A stretch of DNA of 64,000 nt, taken from assembly GCA_026004195.1 (NCBI GenBank), contig BPIQ01000001.1:983122-1047121 (forward strand), read 5' to 3'. The position numbers and the translations under genes were made by a program. The stretch comes from Candidatus Binatia bacterium (GTDB lineage Bacteria > Desulfobacterota > Binatia > HRBIN30 > BPIQ01). The notes beneath the pieces were generated by a model. It searched no databases, was not told the origin of the DNA, and saw only the letters and a program-made list of their open reading frames with translations. Below, piece after piece: positions 53,016-61,133 of this stretch (its first letter is position 1; the number at the start of each line of letters is the position of its first letter).

Positions 53016-53891
53016 GTGCAGTACGGTCCTCTTCCCGCCGAGGCCAGGGTCGGCATCGTCGTCAAGCGCGGTCAACCCCGAGCAGCCGAACTCGGAAGGG
53101 GTCTCGCGCGATGGCTCGCCGAACGGGGCCGGCAGGTCCTCGTGGAAAGCGAGCTCGGTGCCGACACGAACGCCCGGGTGGCGGGCTCGCGCGCCGAGCT
53201 CGCCCGACTCTCGGACCTCATCGTGGTGCTGGGCGGGGACGGCACGCTCCTCGGCGTGGCCCGCCACCTTCGCGAGCGCGAGACGCCCATCCTGGGGGTC
53301 AACCTCGGCGGGCTCGGCTTTCTCACGGCCGTGACCGTGGAGGAGCTCTACCCCACCCTCGAGAGAGCCCTCTCCGGCGAGTGCCGCTACGACCGCCGGA
53401 TGCGGCTCGCGGTCCGGCTCGACAGCCAGGCGGACGGCTCCTGGCACGTCCTCAACGAGGTGGTGCTCGCCAAGGCGGCCCTGGCACGGATGATCGACCT
53501 CGAGACCGCCGTCGACGGAGAGGAAGTGTGCGTCTACAAGGCGGACGGGCTGATTCTCGCGACGCCCACGGGCTCGACCGCTTATTCCCTCTCGGCCGGA
53601 GGACCCATCGTGCATCCCGGCGTGGACGTGATCCTCGTCTCCCCGATCTGCCCCCACACCCTGAGTAACCGGCCCATGGTTCTCCCCGATTCCTCGGTCG
53701 TCCGCGTGAGAGTTCGCTCTTCGGATCGGGACGACGTCGTCGTGGCCTTCGACGGGCAGGAATCCGTACCCCTGCCCGACGGCGCGACGGTGGAAGTCCG
53801 GCGGGCCGAAGTCGGGGTCGTTCTTCTCCAGCCTCCGGACAGGAGCTATTTTTCGGTCCTGCGAAGCAAGCTTCGCTGGGGCACTCGCTGA
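53016..53891 (+). CDS. nadK: NAD kinase
   Basis: A 291-residue enzyme that makes NADP from NAD and ATP (or polyphosphate). GGDGT at 73-77 (IVVLGGDGTLLGVAR), GFLTAVT, LNEVVLAKAALARM, and ATPTGSTAYSLSAGGPIV are the full set of diagnostic motifs. The start is the GTG at 53016; the stop overlaps the recN ATG (TGATG). nadK-recN linkage is widespread in bacteria. Confidence 0.97.
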   Translation: MQYGPLPAEARVGIVVKRGQPRAAELGRGLARWLAERGRQVLVESELGADTNARVAGSRAELARLSDLIVVLGGDGTLLGVARHLRERETPILGVNLGGLGFLTAVTVEELYPTLERALSGECRYDRRMRLAVRLDSQADGSWHVLNEVVLAKAALARMIDLETAVDGEEVCVYKADGLILATPTGSTAYSLSAGGPIVHPGVDVILVSPICPHTLSNRPMVLPDSSVVRVRVRSSDRDDVVVAFDGQESVPLPDGATVEVRRAEVGVVLLQPPDRSYFSVLRSKLRWGTR

Positions 53892-55594
53892 TGCTCAAGG
53901 AGCTGCGCGTCCGGAACTTCGCGATTTTCGAAGACACGGCGCTCGAATTCGAACCCGGCTTCAACGTACTCACGGGCGAGACCGGAGCCGGAAAGACCCT
54001 GCTCACACGGGCGCTCTCCCTCGCCTGCGGGGAAAAGGCGTCGGTGGAGTGGATCCGCACGGGCTGCGAGGAAGCCTTCGTCGAAGCCCTCTTCCTGCTC
54101 GACGACCGGCAACGGAAAGTGGCGGCCGAAGCAGGGCTGCCGGCCGAGGCCGAAGTGCTCGTCCGCCGGCAGATCGCCCGGGGCGGTCGGACCCGAACCC
54201 ACTGGAACGGCACCCCCGTCCCGCTCGGGCTTCTCGAGCGCGTGGCGCGCCACCTGGTGCAGGTCCACGGGCAGTTCGAGCACACGGAACTTCTCGACAC
54301 CGAACAGCACCGGGAGCTCCTCGACCGCTACGCGAGGCTCGGCACGCTACGCGCGGAGATGGAGGCCGCCTACCAGGTGCTGCGCGAGGCGGACGAGAGG
54401 CTCCGCGACCTTCGACGGTCCGCGAGGGAGCGGAGCGAGCGGGCGGAACTCCTCCGCTTCCAGCTCGAGGAACTCGAGAAAGTCGACCCGCGCCCCGGGG
54501 AGGACGCGGAGCTCGAAGCCGAGCGGTCCGTCCTGGCCCACGCCGAACAGCTCCTGCGCGGCGCCTGCGAGGCCGAGGAAATCCTCTACTCCGGAGAAGG
54601 AGCCGTCTGCGAAAGGCTCGGCAAGATCGCGTTTTCCTTGAGGGACCTCGCGCGCATCGACCCCCGGCTCGCCGAGGCGGCGCGCCTTCTCGAGGGCGCC
54701 GAGGCGGAAACGAGGGAAGCCGCCGCCGTGCTGCGGGCCTACGCGGACGGCTTCGACTTCGACCCCGAGAAAAAGGCTCGCGTCGAAGAACGCCTGTTCG
54801 AGCTCCGCCGGCTCCAGAAAAAATACGGGAAATCGCTCGAAGAAATCGTGACCTTGCGGGAGGCCATCCGGGAGGAGCTCCACCGGATGGGGTCGCCCGA
54901 AGCGGATCCCGAAAAGCTCGAGCGGGAACGGAATCGTCTGGCGGAAAGAGCCCGGGGCGTGGCCGCCGAGCTTTCCCGACGCCGGCACGAGGCCGCGCGC
55001 GAACTGGAGCGGAGCATCCTGCCCGAGCTTTCCGCCCTCGGCATGCCGCGCGCCCGCTTCCGGGTCGAGATCCGGCCTCGTACCCCCTCCGAGGGCGACC
55101 CGTTCGAGGGGCTCGCCGTGCACGGCCGGGACGAAATCGAGTTCTTTTTCGGGGCCAACCCGGGACACGAAGAGCGCCCGCTGCGCCGGGTGGCTTCGGG
55201 AGGCGAGCTGTCCCGGATTCTTCTCGCGCTCCGGGTCCTCGCGACCGAGGAAGACGAAAAGAAGGGGCTCACCCTGCTCTTCGACGAGGTGGACGCCGGA
55301 ATCGGCGGGAAGGTCGCCGAAGCGGTCGGGGAGCGACTGCGGAGGCTCGGCCGCGAGGGCCAGGTACTCTGCGTCACCCATCTGCCGCAGATCGCGGCCC
55401 TCGCCGACCACCACTACGCCGTCCGCAAGGTGCTCGGGAAGACGCGAACCACGGCGGAGGTCCGCAAGCTCGAGGGAAAGGAGCGCCTGACGGAGCTCAG
55501 TCGGATGCTCGGTGCCGAGAACGACGACGCCGCCCGGCGCTTCGCGCGACGCCTCACGCAAAAACCCGGCAGAAAAAATCCCCATTTTCCTTGA
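53891..55594 (+). CDS. recN: DNA repair protein RecN
   Basis: A 567-residue SMC-like ATPase for double-strand-break repair. Walker A is in NVLTGETGAGKTLLTRAL, with LVQVHGQFEHTELLD after it, a central coiled coil rich in Glu/Arg/Leu (about 150-360), the ABC signature RRVASGGELSRILLALRV, and Walker B GLTLLFDEVDAGIGG with the D-loop. It overlaps nadK and is the end of that operon. Together with ligD/ku the window carries two break-repair routes. Confidence 0.96.
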   Translation: MLKELRVRNFAIFEDTALEFEPGFNVLTGETGAGKTLLTRALSLACGEKASVEWIRTGCEEAFVEALFLLDDRQRKVAAEAGLPAEAEVLVRRQIARGGRTRTHWNGTPVPLGLLERVARHLVQVHGQFEHTELLDTEQHRELLDRYARLGTLRAEMEAAYQVLREADERLRDLRRSARERSERAELLRFQLEELEKVDPRPGEDAELEAERSVLAHAEQLLRGACEAEEILYSGEGAVCERLGKIAFSLRDLARIDPRLAEAARLLEGAEAETREAAAVLRAYADGFDFDPEKKARVEERLFELRRLQKKYGKSLEEIVTLREAIREELHRMGSPEADPEKLERERNRLAERARGVAAELSRRRHEAARELERSILPELSALGMPRARFRVEIRPRTPSEGDPFEGLAVHGRDEIEFFFGANPGHEERPLRRVASGGELSRILLALRVLATEEDEKKGLTLLFDEVDAGIGGKVAEAVGERLRRLGREGQVLCVTHLPQIAALADHHYAVRKVLGKTRTTAEVRKLEGKERLTELSRMLGAENDDAARRFARRLTQKPGRKNPHFP

Positions 55595-55620
55595 CAATTT
55601 CGTAGCGGCCGTCGTAGCAT
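55591..55620 (+). promoter_or_regulatory. Promoter of the outer-membrane protein gene
   Basis: A perfect TTGACA (55591-55596) overlapping the recN stop, an 18-bp spacer and TAGCAT (55615-55620). The gene starts at 55688, leaving a ~60-base leader with GAGGAGGGA before the ATG. Confidence 0.5.
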
Positions 55621-55687
55621 CCGCGCCCGGAAACCTGGCGTGACGGGTCCGCGGCCGGGTATACGGGTCCTAACGAGGAGGGAGACG

Positions 55688-56560
55688 ATGCGAGGTGCAA
55701 AACTGGCAAGCTGGTTCGGGGCGCTCTTTCTGGGTCTCGTGTCCGCGGCGGCCGGCGCCGAGAAAGGCGCCCCCGTGACGAACCAGGACCGCATGTTCGA
55801 CCAGTTCACCTACATCCGCGAGGCGGCCATCGTGGACCGGGGACAGCTTCGCCTCGAGGTCCACGGCCTCATCGGCCGCGACGACAAGGAGAAGGACGGT
55901 CTCCAGGTCATCCAGCGACGGTTTCCCGCGGGCGACCACGACCGGGGGGAACGCCGGGACGACCTCCGGGAGGTCTCGGGCGGGATCGTCGGCTTGCGGG
56001 GCAGCTACGGTCTTTTCCAGAACCTGGAAGTGGGCTTCGACGTGCTCGGCGTCATCCAGGGACTCGACTTCGCCGACGCGCCTTCGGAGAACGAGGCCGA
56101 CATGGGGGATCTCTACCTCTACGGGAAGTACCTCCGTCAGGTCACGGACGAACTCGCCGTGGGTGCCGGCGCGGACGTGCGCGTGCCCACGGGGAGCGAG
56201 AGGAAACGGCTCGGTACGGGCGAGGTCGGTGCGACTCCGTTCGTCAACGCCCGCTACACCTCCGGTCGTTGGGCCGTCGGCGCGCATGCGGGGTTCGAGT
56301 TCAACGACGACGAGCTCGACGACGTCTTCAACTGGTCGAGTTTCGGCATCTTCAGGGCGACGGACAGCTACGCCCTGCGGGCCGAGATCGTCGGGCGCCA
56401 CTTCGAGTACGGGGGCGTCAAGGTCGACGAGGTCGTCGTCGTGCCGGGCATCGATTACAACTTTTCGGACCTACTCACCCTCCGTCCCGTCGGGCTCGCT
56501 GGCGTGACCGACGAGGCTCTCGACTACGGCCTCGGTCTCGGGATCGTCCTGAGCTTCTGA
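55688..56560 (+). CDS. Outer-membrane beta-barrel protein
   Basis: A 290-residue exported protein with signal peptide (LASWFGALFLGLVSAAAGA). Alternating strands (YLRQVTDELAVGAGADVRVP, GRWAVGAHAGFEFNDDELDD) run through it and it ends in LGLGIVLSF, a C-terminal aromatic as in BAM substrates. It is loosely like the Phenol_MetA_deg/transporter barrels but not the same as the protein at 11273. GAGGAGGGA precedes the ATG. Its 3' end overlaps the convergent truA gene by 90 bp. Confidence 0.8.
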   Translation: MRGAKLASWFGALFLGLVSAAAGAEKGAPVTNQDRMFDQFTYIREAAIVDRGQLRLEVHGLIGRDDKEKDGLQVIQRRFPAGDHDRGERRDDLREVSGGIVGLRGSYGLFQNLEVGFDVLGVIQGLDFADAPSENEADMGDLYLYGKYLRQVTDELAVGAGADVRVPTGSERKRLGTGEVGATPFVNARYTSGRWAVGAHAGFEFNDDELDDVFNWSSFGIFRATDSYALRAEIVGRHFEYGGVKVDEVVVVPGIDYNFSDLLTLRPVGLAGVTDEALDYGLGLGIVLSF

Positions 56561-57292
56561 CGGGTAGCGAACCTCCCAGAGGCAGAGCCCGTGCGCGGGC
56601 GCCGTTCTCGCGGCGCGCGTCCTGTCCCGTGCCCGGAGGACCGCGGCGATCCATGCCGGTTCTTTTCGCCCCGAGCCGACCTCGACCAGCGCACCCACGA
56701 CGTTCCGTACCATGTGACGAACGAACCCCGTGGCCTCGATCGTGTAGACGACCTGCGACCCCTTTCGCTCCACCGAACTCCGTAGAACCCGCCGCACGGC
56801 GTGCCGCGCCGTGCATCCCGCCGCCCTGAACGAGCTGAAATCGTGCTCTCCCAGAAGGTGCTCCGCAGCTCGCCCCATGGCTTCCGTGTCCAGCGGTTCC
56901 CGGACGTGCCAGGCGAAACGCCGGAGGAAAACGTTCGGCACCGGCGCGTTCCAGATGCGGTAGAGGTAGACCCGACTCAGGGCGTCCTTGCGGGGATCGA
57001 AGTCCTCCGGGGCCGTCGAAACCCGCCGCACGACGATGTCCGGAGGGGTCAGGGCGTCGAGCGCCCGGCGCAGGATCTCGGGCTCCCACCCCTTCGGGCA
57101 ACGGAAGGCCGCCACCTGAGCGGCCGCGTGCACACCGGCGTCCGTGCGGCCGGCGACCCGCAGCCGGACACGCTCCCCACAGAGTCTCTCGAGGGCTTCT
57201 TCCAGAACGGCCTGGATCGTGGGTCCCTCGGGCTGGACCTGCCAACCGCGGTACGCCGTGCCGTCGTACGCCAGGGTCAGCCGGAAGAGCAT
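56471..57292 (-). CDS. truA: tRNA pseudouridine(38-40) synthase
   Basis: A 273-residue enzyme that converts uridines 38-40 of tRNA anticodon arms to pseudouridine. The catalytic Asp51 is in RVAGRTDAGVHAAAQV; FRLTLAYDGTAYRGWQVQPE and TGFVRHMVRNVVGALVEVG are standard. The usual protein ends near HGLCLWEVRYP; an extra acidic ~30-residue tail overlaps the convergent OM-protein gene. It is the last gene of the ilv-psd-pss-leu operon, five bases after the usg-like gene. Confidence 0.96.
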   Translation of the reverse strand: MLFRLTLAYDGTAYRGWQVQPEGPTIQAVLEEALERLCGERVRLRVAGRTDAGVHAAAQVAAFRCPKGWEPEILRRALDALTPPDIVVRRVSTAPEDFDPRKDALSRVYLYRIWNAPVPNVFLRRFAWHVREPLDTEAMGRAAEHLLGEHDFSSFRAAGCTARHAVRRVLRSSVERKGSQVVYTIEATGFVRHMVRNVVGALVEVGSGRKEPAWIAAVLRARDRTRAARTAPAHGLCLWEVRYPSEAQDDPETEAVVESLVGHASEPDGTEGE

Positions 57293-57297
57293 CCGAA

Positions 57298-58266
57298 TCA
57301 GAAGCGCTCGCGAGCCAGGATTTCCGCGATCTGCACCGCGTTGAGTGCCCTGCCCTTCCTCAGGTTGTCCACCGCGACCCAGAGCGCATACGAACGCTCG
57401 CCTTCTTCGCGGAGCCGACTCACCAGGGTGGCTTCGTGCTCGAGCGCCTCGGCCACCGAACTCTCGAGCCCGAGCTCTTCGGTCCAGAGGACACCCGGAG
57501 CCTGACGGAGCACCTCCCGAATCTCGCCGAGCGGCCGATTCTCGGCGAGCTCGACGTGGAGCGAAATTCCCGTCCCGTAGAAAAGAGACCCGTAGGTCCG
57601 CGTGAGGCTCACCGGGAGCTCCGCTTCACCGAGAAGCTTCCGGAGTTGGGCGGCCGCCTCCGATTCCTTTTCGGCTCCTCCCGCCGAGAACGGGACCACG
57701 TTGAAGCAGACCCTGTGGGGGAACACCTCGACCCGCGGCTCCCGGCCGGAGAGGAGGTCCGCCGCCTGCCGTTCCAGCTCCTCGATGCCCTCCCGACCGC
57801 GCTCGGAGACGGGCTCGATCGTCGTCGCCACGACCCGGCGGAGGCCCGCCACGGACCGGACCGGACCCAACACGACGGTGAGCGCCAGGGCGACGGGGTC
57901 CGGAGAAGATACGATACGCCGCGACCCGAGCGCGGCGAGGGCCCCCGGGTTCCACTCCGGCACGACGAGAGGAACGTCCGAGGCCAGAGCGAACCGGCCC
58001 GTGCAATCGACGAAGGCAGCGGCTTCGAAGCGGGAGAAGACGTCTTCCCCGAGCTCGGCGGCGCAGAACACGACGTCGAACTGCCCCCGGGCCTCCTCGA
58101 TGTCCTCGACGATCTCGCCCGTCTCGAAACCCTCGCCCAGGAACTCGCCCCGGTCGAAGAGCCGGAGCTCGCCGAGCGGAAAGCCACGACGGTGGAGACC
58201 CTCGACCACCTCCCGTCCCAGGAGCGTTGCCGCCCCCAGAACGGCGACTCCGAGCCGCTTGGGCAT
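57298..58266 (-). CDS. USG-1-like aspartate-semialdehyde dehydrogenase homologue lacking the catalytic Cys
   Basis: A 322-residue Asd-family protein: LGVAVLGAATLLGREVVEGL, VPLVVPEWNPGALAALG, HRVCFNVVPFSAGG and the closing YALWVAVDNLRKGRALNAVQ. Active Asd enzymes have NPNCS at the nucleophile; here the segment is SSPDPVALALTVV, so the Cys is gone. The later SGAGxxA is SERGREG. That matches E. coli USG-1, which also lies upstream of truA and is not an active dehydrogenase. It overlaps leuB by TGATG, where true asd often sits. It may be a structural or regulatory relic, and the active Asd must be elsewhere. Confidence 0.75.
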   Translation of the reverse strand: MPKRLGVAVLGAATLLGREVVEGLHRRGFPLGELRLFDRGEFLGEGFETGEIVEDIEEARGQFDVVFCAAELGEDVFSRFEAAAFVDCTGRFALASDVPLVVPEWNPGALAALGSRRIVSSPDPVALALTVVLGPVRSVAGLRRVVATTIEPVSERGREGIEELERQAADLLSGREPRVEVFPHRVCFNVVPFSAGGAEKESEAAAQLRKLLGEAELPVSLTRTYGSLFYGTGISLHVELAENRPLGEIREVLRQAPGVLWTEELGLESSVAEALEHEATLVSRLREEGERSYALWVAVDNLRKGRALNAVQIAEILARERF

Positions 58267-59360
58267 CACCCGCCTTCCCGGATCTTCTCGCGGACGAGCC
58301 GACCCATCTCCTTGCAACCCACCACCTCGGCTCCATCCCTGGCGAGGTCCGGCGTGCCGACTCCGGACGCCACGACCTCGTCCACGACGCGTTCCACCGT
58401 CGCCGCGGCTTCCTCGGCGCCGCAGGAATATCGCAGCAGGAGGGCAGCCGAGAGGATCGCGGCGAGCGGGTTGGCCAGGTCCCGGCCGGCGATGTCCGGA
58501 GCGCTGCCATGGATGGGCTCGTAGAGACCCCTCGGCCGGCCGAGCCGATTCCGGGCCTCTCCGAGGGAAGCCGAAGGGAGAAGGCCCATGGAGCCGGCCA
58601 CCATGGAAGCTTCGTCCGTGAGGATATCGCCGAACAGGTTTTCCGTCACGACGACGTCGAAATCCCGGGGACGCCGGAGAAGGTGCATCGCCATGGCATC
58701 GACGAGAACGTGCTCGAGGGTCACGTCGGGGAACTCCCGGCCGACTTCCCCGACGACCTTGCGCCAGAGCCGCGAGGTCGCGAGGATGTTGGCCTTGTCG
58801 ACCGAAGTCACCTTCTTTCGCCTCGATCGCGCGAGCCCGAAGGCGCACCGCGCGACACGCGCGATCTCGGCTTCGGTATAGAAACAGGTGTCGACGGCCT
58901 CTCTTCCACGAGGTCCACCTCGCTCCTCGCTCGGCGCGCCGAAGTAAATCCCACCGGTGAGCTCGCGCACGAAGACGAAATCCGCTCCCGAGACGACGTC
59001 GGGACGCAGCGGGCTCGCCGAGACGAGGCGGGGGTGGACACGCACCGGGCGCAGGTTCGCGAAAAGACCGAGCTCCTTGCGGAGCGCCAGAAGGGCCTGC
59101 TCGGGGCGGACGCTCGCGTTCGGGTCCTCCCACTTGGGGCCACCCACGGCACCGAGAAGAACTCCGTCCGCCTCGAGCGCCGCCCGAAGGACGTCCGCCG
59201 GAAGCGGCGTTCCGTGGAGATCGATCGCCGAACCGCCCACGACCCCCTCTTCGAGCTCCAGCGCGAGCCCGAATCGTTCGGCACAGGCGCGCAGGACGCC
59301 CACGGCTTCGGCGGTCACCTCGGGGCCGATTCCGTCTCCGGGAAGAACCAGGATTTTCAT
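58266..59360 (-). CDS. leuB: 3-isopropylmalate dehydrogenase
   Basis: A 364-residue beta-decarboxylating dehydrogenase of leucine synthesis. [49 protein letters not shown], the catalytic Tyr in [10 protein letters not shown], Lys in [11 protein letters not shown], and [19 protein letters not shown], then [19 protein letters not shown]. It lies eight bases after leuA and overlaps the usg-like gene. No leuC/leuD is present in this window. Confidence 0.97.
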   Translation of the reverse strand: MKILVLPGDGIGPEVTAEAVGVLRACAERFGLALELEEGVVGGSAIDLHGTPLPADVLRAALEADGVLLGAVGGPKWEDPNASVRPEQALLALRKELGLFANLRPVRVHPRLVSASPLRPDVVSGADFVFVRELTGGIYFGAPSEERGGPRGREAVDTCFYTEAEIARVARCAFGLARSRRKKVTSVDKANILATSRLWRKVVGEVGREFPDVTLEHVLVDAMAMHLLRRPRDFDVVVTENLFGDILTDEASMVAGSMGLLPSASLGEARNRLGRPRGLYEPIHGSAPDIAGRDLANPLAAILSAALLLRYSCGAEEAAATVERVVDEVVASGVGTPDLARDGAEVVGCKEMGRLVREKIREGG

Positions 59361-59368
59361 GCGGGCTC

Positions 59369-60937
59369 TCAGGGGCCTTCGCCGCGCAGGAGCTGCTGGT
59401 AGCGACGGCGGTACTCGATCTTGTTGAGAGCGGCGACGAGCGCCAGCGCGCTGGCCATCACGATGTCCGTGTGGGCCCCCTGCCCGAGCGCCGAGAGGCC
59501 GTCGACTTCGATCAAGCAGGACACCTCGCCCATCGCGTCGGTGCCACCGGTGATGGCCTTGACCGAGTAGCGTTCGAGCCGGGGCTCGACGCCCACGATC
59601 TCGCAAATGGCCTTGTAGCAGGCGTCCACCATCCCGTCGCCGCTCGCCGATCGCTCGCGCACCTCGCCGTCGACGCGGAGCCGGACCCTGGCCTCGGGCG
59701 TCTCGTCGCTCGCCGCCCGCACCTCGAGCCGCTCGAGCGCGTAGCGTTCCTCGCCCCGGGTGCTCTCTTCGGTCACGATGGCCAGCAGGTCCTCGTCGTA
59801 GACGTTTTTCTTGACGTCCGCGAGTTCCTTGAACCGCTCGAAGGCCTTGTTCATGTCGACGGTCCGCAGGTCGATCCCGAGCTGGCGCAGTCTCTCGACG
59901 AACGCGTGTCGGCCCGAATGCTTGCCGAGCACGATCCGGTTGCTCGCGAGCCCGATGTCCTGCGGGCGCATGATCTCGTACGTGAGCGAATCCTTCAGCA
60001 CCCCGTCCTGATGGATCCCCGCCTCGTGGGCGAAGGCGTTGTCGCCCACTACGGGCTTGTTCACGGGGACCGTGAGACCCGTGATCTGGGAAAGGAGACG
60101 GCTCGTCGCGTAGATGTGCTCGGTCCGGATGTTCGTCCGCACGCCGAAGAAGTCGGAACGCGTCTTCAGTGCCATCACGACCTCTTCCATGGCCGTGTTC
60201 CCCGCCCGCTCCCCGATACCGTTCACGGTGCATTCGACCTGCCGAGCACCGTTGCGGACGGCCGCGAGGGAATTGGCCACGGCCATCCCGAGATCGTTGT
60301 GGCAGTGGGCGCTCCAGCGAACGCTCCTCCCGCCGGGCGTGTGGGTCACGAGATACCGGAAGAGCTCGCCGAACTGCTCCGGCACGGCGTACCCGGTCGT
60401 GTCCGGCACGTTCAGCGTCACGGCGCCGCACTCGATGACGGCCCCGAAAACCTGCACCAGGTACTCGGGATCGCTCCGAGAAGCGTCCTCGGCCGAGAAC
60501 TCGACGTAGTCGAGGTGCTTTCTCGCGAACCGCACCGCCCAGCAGGCGGCGTCGAGCGCCTCCTGCCGGCTCATCATGAGCTTGCGCCGGAGGTGGATGT
60601 CGGAGGTGGCGATGAAAATGTGGATCCCCGGACGGCGCGCCTTTTCCACGGCACGGATCGCCCGCTCGATGTCGCCCTCTTTCGTCCGGGCGAGGCTCAA
60701 GACGATCGGCTCCGTGACCGCTTCCGCCACGCGCCGCACGGCCTCGAAATCGCCCGGCGACGAAGCGGCGAAGCCCGCCTCGATCACGTCGACGCCGAGC
60801 TTCTCGAGCTGTCGTGCGATGACGACCTTTTCTTCGACGTTCATGGTGGCGCCGGGCGACTGTTCGCCGTCGCGCAGCGTCGTGTCGAAGATGTAGACCA
60901 CGTCGTGATCCGCGTCTTTGCCCCGTTCGGGTTGCAT
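59369..60937 (-). CDS. leuA: 2-isopropylmalate synthase
   Basis: A 522-residue enzyme that joins acetyl-CoA to 2-oxoisovalerate, the committed step of leucine synthesis. [56 protein letters not shown] and GKHSGRHAF are diagnostic. The C-terminal ~130 residues are the allosteric leucine-binding domain ([35 protein letters not shown]). The ATG at 60937 has GAGGAGG upstream. Expression is probably attenuated by leucyl-tRNA level through the leader upstream. Confidence 0.97.
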   Translation of the reverse strand: MQPERGKDADHDVVYIFDTTLRDGEQSPGATMNVEEKVVIARQLEKLGVDVIEAGFAASSPGDFEAVRRVAEAVTEPIVLSLARTKEGDIERAIRAVEKARRPGIHIFIATSDIHLRRKLMMSRQEALDAACWAVRFARKHLDYVEFSAEDASRSDPEYLVQVFGAVIECGAVTLNVPDTTGYAVPEQFGELFRYLVTHTPGGRSVRWSAHCHNDLGMAVANSLAAVRNGARQVECTVNGIGERAGNTAMEEVVMALKTRSDFFGVRTNIRTEHIYATSRLLSQITGLTVPVNKPVVGDNAFAHEAGIHQDGVLKDSLTYEIMRPQDIGLASNRIVLGKHSGRHAFVERLRQLGIDLRTVDMNKAFERFKELADVKKNVYDEDLLAIVTEESTRGEERYALERLEVRAASDETPEARVRLRVDGEVRERSASGDGMVDACYKAICEIVGVEPRLERYSVKAITGGTDAMGEVSCLIEVDGLSALGQGAHTDIVMASALALVAALNKIEYRRRYQQLLRGEGP

Positions 60938-60973
60938 CGCCTTGTCCTCCTCGGACGCCAGGGCTTCCAAACG

Positions 60974-61004
60974 AAAAAGGCGGCCACGCCCGTGGCCGCC
61001 TTTT
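60974..61004 (-). terminator. Attenuator terminator upstream of leuA
   Basis: On the minus strand AAAAGGCGGCCACG (61004-60991), GGC loop, CGTGGCCGCCTTTT (60987-60974): a 14-bp GC-rich stem ending in a T-tract, 37 bases before the leuA start codon. This is the strongest intrinsic terminator in the window and would cut off leuA unless an alternative fold forms. Confidence 0.85.
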
Positions 61005-61079
61005 CTCGTGCCGCCACGGGCCGCCCGTCGCCCGTGGCGTCCAGCTCGATTTCGACCGTTACCCTCCGGACGCACACGG
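61005..61079 (-). promoter_or_regulatory. Leucine attenuator pairing segments (pre-emptor, protector, antiterminator)
   Basis: Minus-strand segments: 0 = CCGTG(T)GCGTCC, 61079-61068, inside leader-peptide codons 19-22. 1 = GGACGCCACGGGC, 61042-61030. 2 = GCCCGTGGC, 61021-61013. 3 = GCCACGGGC, 60997-60989, the 5' arm of the terminator. Segment 0 pairs with 1 (11 bp, one bulge), 1 with 2 (9 bp), 2 with 3 (9 bp). Stalling at the Leu codons leaves 0 free, giving 0:1 and 2:3, which blocks the terminator. Translation to the stop codon masks 0, giving 1:2 and the terminator. Confidence 0.75.
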
Positions 61080-61133
61080 GGGACAGGACCCGGCCGAAAG
61101 CAACAAGCCTGCCGTGCGCGCCTTCGGAATCAT
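61059..61133 (-). CDS. leuL: leu operon leader peptide
   Basis: A 24-codon frame: MIPKARTAG, then three consecutive leucines (TTG TTG CTT at 61106-61098), then SAGSCPPCASGG and TAA. TTG and CTT are rare in this GC-rich genome, so low charged tRNA-Leu would stall ribosomes here. The ATG overlaps the pssA stop (ATGA), and AAGGGTGG lies upstream. The position before a terminator hairpin and leuA, with the pairing segments, makes a transcription-attenuation leader the best reading. Confidence 0.75.
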   Translation of the reverse strand: MIPKARTAGLLLSAGSCPPCASGG

